DNA of 64,000 nt from Hevea brasiliensis (Eukaryota; Streptophyta; Magnoliopsida; Malpighiales; Euphorbiaceae), in contig NC_079502.1 of NCBI RefSeq assembly GCF_030052815.1, positions 34,216,050 to 34,280,049 on the forward strand, read 5' to 3'. Under the pieces are notes generated by a model. That model was not told where the DNA came from. It saw only the letters and a program-made list of their open reading frames with translations, and ran no database searches. Positions 58,383-64,000 of the stretch are shown here, one piece after another (the first letter of the stretch is position 1; each line of letters starts with the position of its first letter). A program made the translations under genes and the position numbers.

Positions 58383-59204
58383 GTCCTTGAGGATATGCTG
58401 AGAAGTTGTGTTATTGAGTTTGAGGGAAGTTGGGACAGATACCTTCCACTGGCAGAATTTGCATATAATAATAGCTATCAAGCTAGCATGCAAATGGCAC
58501 CCTATGAAGCACTGTATGGGAGAAAATGCATAACACCTGTATGTTGGACTGAATTGGGTGAAGATAAGCTAGTGGGGCTAGACCTGATAAAACAGACAGA
58601 GGAAAAGGTGAAATTGATAAAGGCCAATTTGAAAGTTGCCTCAGACCGACAGAAATCTTATGCTGACTTGAAAAGAAAGGACATTGTATATGAAGTTAGC
58701 GAGAAAGTATTTCTCAAAGTATCACCGTGGAAGAAAGTGTTGAGATTCGGGAAAAAGGGAAAATTAAGCCCTAGGTTCATTGGCCCATATGAAGTGATAG
58801 AACGTGTGGGACCAATAGCCTACAGATTAGCCTTACCACCTGGGCTGGACAAGATACATAATGTGTTCCATGTCTCGATGCTCAGAAGATACAGATCAGA
58901 TCCTTCACATGTCATCTCAGCAGAAGAAATTGTGGTACAACCTAACCTGACATATGAAGAAGAACCAATTAAAATCTTGGCACAAGAGGTAAAAGAGCTC
59001 AGAAACAAGACAATTCCACTCGTGAAAATCCTATGGAGACACCACAACACGGAGGAGGCAACCTGGGAGAGCGAGGAGACAATAAGGCAACAGTTCCCTC
59101 AGCTCTTCACATCAGGTAAATTTCGAGGACGAAATTTTTATTTAGAGGGGAAGAGTTGTAACATCACCACTGTACTTATTTTGTACGTTCTATTGCTCCA
59201 GTAG
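58383..59204 (+). pseudogene. pol: Integrase C-terminus and chromodomain of element G (second exon)
   Basis: Open for 274 codons: LEDMLRSCVIEF, YLPLAEFAYNNSYQAS, PYEALYGRKC, KLSPRFIGPYEVIERVG (GPY/F module), LDKIHNVFHVSMLRRY and the chromodomain-like tail IPLVKILWRHHNTEEATWESEE. The tail is thought to direct integration to chromatin in this clade. After GKFRGRNF the frame does not stop but runs 48 bases into the 3' LTR, ending at 59204. The usual stop at this point seems to have been lost. Confidence 0.9.
59141..59156 (+). other. Polypurine tract of element G
   Basis: TTTAGAGGGGAAGAGT directly before the 3' LTR. Confidence 0.88.
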
Positions 59205-59337
59205 TCAAATAACAGTAGAGCAAGTCAAGATGTCCGAACTACACTTCGGTGATAGTGAACAGACATATAATGATGAAATAAATGAAAAGAAAATACAAGA
59301 AAAATCAAACAAAAATGAAAGAGAGAAAATGATGCTA

Positions 59338-59400
59338 AGTTAAACGAGCCGGCACCACAGCGATGGGTGACCGCACCGGAAAGGCCGTTGCCGACCCCAG
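59338..59400 (+). promoter_or_regulatory. 5S-rRNA-like block in the G 3' LTR
   Basis: AGTTAAACGAGCCGG, GCGATGGGTGACC, CCGGAAAGGCC, GTTGCCGACCCC. GATGGGTGACC again matches plant 5S rRNA exactly. Confidence 0.6.
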
Positions 59401-61928
59401 GACCGTGGGGAACCCTCTGAATATAATTTTGAGACATAAATAAAGATTTATTGAAATGTAATTGACACTAAAAATATCAAAGAAAAATTAATAAATTAGT
59501 ACAAAGAAAAATGAAAAATCGAGAAATATACAAAAATCGGTATTACCGAAAAATCGGGAATATAACCCGAAGTGGGGTATTTTGGTCATTTGACACCTAG
59601 AGTTGCCTTTCGACCTCAATGTCCATTAAAAATAAATGATATTACACTTTATAAATGTCTTAAAAATTAAAATTGTGGTACATTATATTAATAGTGCAAG
59701 AAATGGGGTATAAGTGAATAATTAAAATCTTAACATATAAAATTACTTAATTAAAAGTGAGTGGAGCACTAAGGGGTATTTAAACACCTAAAGGACATGT
59801 GTATGTCCACTAAACACTTCAGTTTTCTGCATCATCTTCTCTAACCGAAATGGACCACCATGAAAACACCATGGCCAAAGCTTCCTAATTTATCATGCAA
59901 GCACCTTCACGCCATGTTTCCACTTAAATTCTTTCATTAAACTTGGTCCACACCTCTTGGGCAGATTATAGAGAACAAAAAGGAAGAGATTTGGTGAAGT
60001 TTTAACAAGCTCCAAAAGTGGTAAGTGTCCAAAACCTCTCCCTTGCTTTGGTAAAGCTTGTGTTTAGGTTGAGGTGAGTGTTTTGGTGAAGAGAAATGAA
60101 AGAAATAGTGAGAAATGAATTTGTCCATTTTTGGCAGCCATGAACCCTTGTTGAGCTTGAGTTATTTTTATTTCTAATGAATGAAAATGAAGGTTGATTG
60201 ATTCAAATGAAAGTTAGAGTAAGTTTGTGCACAAGTATGTACATGTGGTGTTTAGATTAAAAATGGGAAATGAAACGTTGAAGCCTTGAGCAAACTGCCA
60301 TGTTTGGCAACCCCTAATAGCATGAATTTGTGTGTGAATATATGGTTATTAATGATATATGTTAATGTCAATTTGTGGGTAGCAAGTGTAAGTGATGTTG
60401 AAGTATGAATATGTTGAAGTATATGTGTAATATTAACATTGAAGTATGTTGAATTTTGGTGGAAGTGAATGTTGAACTTAATGATGGACTGTGTGCATTG
60501 AGCACTTGAACATTCTGCCCAGAATTGTTGCTGAAATTGTGTGCAATATATGTATAGAAGTGTTGTTGATTGAATATTGTAGTAATGAGGAGGAGAAGGA
60601 ACATTAAATTGGAAGTGTATGAGCTTTGTGCAGGTTGTGTATTGAAGGCAGCACCTAAATGAGGCCATAAGTGCCAAACTATGAACCCTATTGGTATGAG
60701 GCCAATATGGGGTGAAACTAGACACCAAATAGGCCAACTTTCATGTAGAAAGGTTGCCAAAATTCTACCTAGAAACTGACCTTAAAAAGTGACCAAATCC
60801 GGATTAGTGCATTTGAGGCCTGAAAACTGACCATTTGGGTAGCAGTTAGTGTTTAGGCCATAACTCACTCAAAACAGGTCCAATTGACCTGAAATTTTGA
60901 CCATCAATATTAAGACCTATATCTACAAGTCTTATGAAGACACCAAAGCCCAGAAATGACCAGAACCAAGTCAAATGGCTTGCACAAGTTCGGGCGCAAA
61001 AACTGTCGAACCAAAAGTGACCTAAAATTTGACCAAATTGTGCACTAAAAGTGCAATCTGTCCAGCTTTAGAAAATTGACCATATCTTGGTCTACACAAC
61101 TCGGAATGACCTTAAATTTTGCCCCGCGTGCAATAAGATATAGAGCTACAATTTCGCTTCTTTGACCAGAAGCTAAAAACCAAAGGAAATAGGACTTTAA
61201 GCTAGACCAATCTAGCACACAAAAATTGAGAATTTGACATTTTGCATACAATGATGCTTGAAGCATTTTGGCAATGAATGCCAACTTGTAAAAATGGTAA
61301 ATTGCACTATATTGGCAGCATATTGAGATATAAATTGTGACATATTGATGCTAGAAACAACTAGTCCATATTACCTAAAAAGGTCAACATATGCATTGAC
61401 TTGTGAATTATACAATAGTTAGTAAACTCCAAAGATTGAAGAATTAAACAATTAATTTATAATGTGCCCTAGTTTGCCTAGTTGACTAGTATGGATAGGT
61501 TGGCATGCCAATAGGATTCTGACAAATTGCTCAGAAATGGCTTCATGCCATACTGTATTTTTACGGCTTATTATGCCGCACTGTGACTTTAATAGCCTAT
61601 GGCTATACATATTGTGTATTTATTACTATACATATTGTGTATTTATTCTTGGCTTATCGCCAGATTGACTATATGGCTTCTTAGCCACACTATTTGCACA
61701 CCGGGAGACACTTTGTGACCGTTGGTGTGATAGCCCGAGGTACTAGGTACCCAGTGCCAGTATATCCGTATATCCAGTCTGGTCAGTATATAGGCTACAC
61801 GGGCAGTAATTCAAGTACTATTAAATTCAAATACCTAAATCCAATCTATTGACATACAGCACCACCAAAAAATTTGTAAACACTTTATTTACTTTATTTT
61901 AGTGTATATTTCTTTATATTTGGCACCA

Positions 61929-61946
61929 CTAAGCAAAATTGCTTAG
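61929..61946 (+). promoter_or_regulatory. Conserved LTR hairpin (G 3' LTR)
   Basis: CTAAGCAA-AA-TTGCTTAG, identical to the 5' LTR copy. Confidence 0.65.
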
Positions 61947-62546
61947 CGCGTTGCTTTGTAACGCTAGGTATTGGAGATACAGCTGGGGAGCCCAGCAGAC
62001 CTACGACCGGGTGAGACATCAGATCTGCACAGGAGTCCAGAGTCATCTGCACTGCATTGCATACGTGGTAGGACTTAGGATAACCTGTATTTTGTACTTT
62101 TATTGTATTTTTGAGATTCGGTCTTGTATTTTGTAATATCTTGTACATATTAAATAACATGGAGATTTTCTGTATATATTTAAATTATTATGGATCAGAT
62201 ATGGAATCATTTAATGACTGTAAAAGTTTATAGACTTTATTGAGAAATAGAGACTGTGAAATATTTGAGATTTTAATATTATCATATTAAACTGTTTTTA
62301 ACAGGTTTGGAAGGACAGTTTGTCCGAAATGCAGATGGCACCTTGCCAAATTTTTATTACTATTTTAAAACACTGACTTTATTAAAGTGTGAAAATAGAA
62401 CCAGCATGCTATGAATAGCACATAAACACTTCTTAAAATCAAATTGAGTTAAGAAAATATGATAATCACAGACTAGGTGCTCCGGCACGCCGTGTAGTAT
62501 GCTTTGCTCGGCTATTCTATAGACGGGTAAGGGGTGTTACAAGAAT

Positions 62547-64000
62547 TCTGCTCAAAAAAGGTTAGTGTCCAATTCTTGTTCCTTTTGTTTTAATTCATGT
62601 TCAATGGCATGAATTGTGTAAGAAATATAAGAAAATAAAACAAACAAGTGTGTGGGCACACCTTATAAATTTTGACAGCTAGCGTTAGCTAGGGTTTGAT
62701 GATTTTGCTTGGTAGAAAAATGGTTATAAGCAGCCTTTGGGAGTAGATGAGGGATTGAACATAATTAAGTAAATGAAATGCAAGAATTGTGCAGGTATGA
62801 AATGAAAAAAATTGGACACTTGAATAATTCTAGGGTTTTCTCATGTAATGATTTATTAACCTTGTAATAGTCAATTAGTGACCATTTGAATGTGTGTGAG
62901 GAGGAAAGGAAGTGAGCTATGGCTTGGTATTTGAGTTTGGGTGAGCTGCCTTGGTTGACCTGCAAGACCGAGTGTGATTCCAGCAGGTTTATGCAGCTAT
63001 AAATGGAGTTGTAGAGGTTTAATTGGTGCAAGGCCAATTGGACATGAAACTAGACACATAATGGCACAACTTTGGTGAAGAAACCCTGCCCAGAAAACCA
63101 AACTGAGTTGACCTAAAAATTGCTCTAATCTGGGTAACTTGCATTCTGCCTGGGCAAAATGACTAAATGAATAGTGTTTATTCATTTGGTCATAACTCAG
63201 TATAGAAAGGTCCAATTGACCTGAAATTTTACCAGCAGAAAGCTGAGACATAGACCTAAAAGTTTCATGAGGAACACAAATCCAAATTCTGATTATAACC
63301 TAGTCAAATTGCCAACCAAACTTAGGTTACCAAATTTGGCAGAATTAGTTTTGCCTAGAATTTTGGATTCTGTCCAATTCGGCTAGTTATGTGTTTAGGC
63401 CATAACTTTAGCTACAAAACTCCAAGGGGAGTTATTTAAAAAAGGAAATATAACTAGACACAATAAAGAACAACTTTCATGAAGACAATTTTATCAAATT
63501 CCTACTGTACAAATTACTAATGGAATAGTAAACTTAGTGCTTGAATTTTGAAAATTGTTAATAACCAACACTAAGATTAGAAATGGTATTGGCAACCAAT
63601 ACCAATAATTTTAGAATGCAAAATGTGGTATGTTAGGAATATTAGAACCAATGTACCTATTGTCTATGCAAAAGTCAATATTTTAGTTGACTAATAAAAT
63701 GAATAGTAACACTTAAACTTCAAGATTGGTTTGGATAGGTTGGCATGCCAATAGGGTTCAGTTAGCAGTACTGCACATGGCATTATGCCATTCTGTGATT
63801 TCATGGCTTTTAGCCATTCTGACATTTTGTTGAGACTTGGCCTTGTTCTGTTGCACACCGAGAGATACATATGTGACCGATGGTGTGACAGCCCGAGGTA
63901 CTTGATACCCAATGCCAGTTTACCCGTTTATCCAGTCCAGTCATACAATATAGGTTACTTGGGCAACCAAAAATTAAAGTGGATAAATTTAATGAAATAA
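62547..64000 (+). repeat. LTR H, second part, running off the window
   Basis: Continues the sequence interrupted at 50973, matching the solo LTR from about 3750 on. GGC/GCC palindromes lie at 63740-63840. No coding sequence recognised. Confidence 0.88.

Larger units (their letters stand above)
50974..62541 (+). mobile_element. Gypsy element G (Tekay/Del-like chromovirus), best preserved, TSD AGAAT
   Basis: An 11.6-kb element with perfect AGAAT duplications (50969-50973, 62542-62546) and LTRs of 3363 and 3385 bp that look nearly identical by eye. It has an exact primer site, gag, protease, RT, RNase H, integrase with an intron-like insert, chromodomain and polypurine tract. The youngest insertion in the LTR3 > H > G nest. 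Defects are few: a frameshifted capsid region, one amber in RT, a changed RT active site and a frame change before RNase H. Confidence 0.96.
59157..62541 (+). repeat. 3' LTR of element G
   Basis: 3385 bp, TGTAACATCACC to GGGGTGTTACA, intact at both ends. It has the 5S-like block at 59338-59400, GGC/GCC palindromes near 61491-61680 and the double hairpin at 61929-61965. Confidence 0.95.

Noticed and set aside
55396..59204. Endogenous pararetrovirus
   Set aside because: Integrase, chromodomain, LTRs, tRNA-iMet primer site and target duplications identify an LTR retrotransposon. No movement or coat-protein genes are present.

Overview
The window is plant nuclear DNA made almost entirely of nested LTR retrotransposons. 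It looks like repeat-rich, probably heterochromatic eudicot sequence. The evidence is AT-rich composition, initiator-tRNA-Met primer sites, Ty3/Gypsy chromodomain integrases of Tekay/Del type, an Angela-like Ty1/Copia element, and fragments of a Helitron-type helicase and an RCC1-repeat gene. I cannot name the species; Malpighiales is only a guess. No intact host gene was found.

Layout by nesting. (1) 1-15402: a broken Helitron/PIF1 helicase (7284-8001, continuing at 14953-15402) is split by Gypsy element D (8002-14952, TSD ACTAG). Left of it lies a decayed Copia LTR (6836-7283). That LTR was hit by Gypsy element A (1-6835, starting left of the window), and A was hit in its protease by a 3.1-kb solo LTR (2912-6022, TSD ATATT). 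(2) 15403-29362: an RCC1-like exon on the minus strand is split by Gypsy element B (16437-28811, minus, TSD AGTAA), which carries a 1.1-kb tandem duplication over its 3' end. (3) 29363-64000: a tandem non-autonomous array on the minus strand, LTR1-interior-LTR2-interior-LTR3, with LTRs of about 4.6 kb and interiors of only 482 bp. LTR2 holds Copia element E (35140-44665, minus, TSD CTTAT). LTR3 is cut by another LTR, H (50134 onward), which is itself cut by Gypsy element G (50974-62541, plus, TSD AGAAT).

All Gypsy elements share one plan: long LTRs (TGTAACA/TGTGACA...CA), a primer site TGGTATCAGAGC, gag with a CCHC knuckle, protease, reverse transcriptase, RNase H, integrase, chromodomain and polypurine tract. 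All coding regions are broken by stops or frameshifts; G is the best preserved.

The signals most worth following cut across families. First, the otherwise divergent Gypsy LTRs carry, 170-230 bp from their 5' end, a block resembling the 3' half of plant 5S rRNA (A-box and C-box of the pol III promoter). Second, a two-hairpin block beside TATA-like sequence shows compensatory base changes between families. Third, a short GT-AG intron-like insert sits at the same codon of the integrase in two different elements. Fourth, the Copia leader carries about ten copies of a 35-bp repeat, each a small hairpin.
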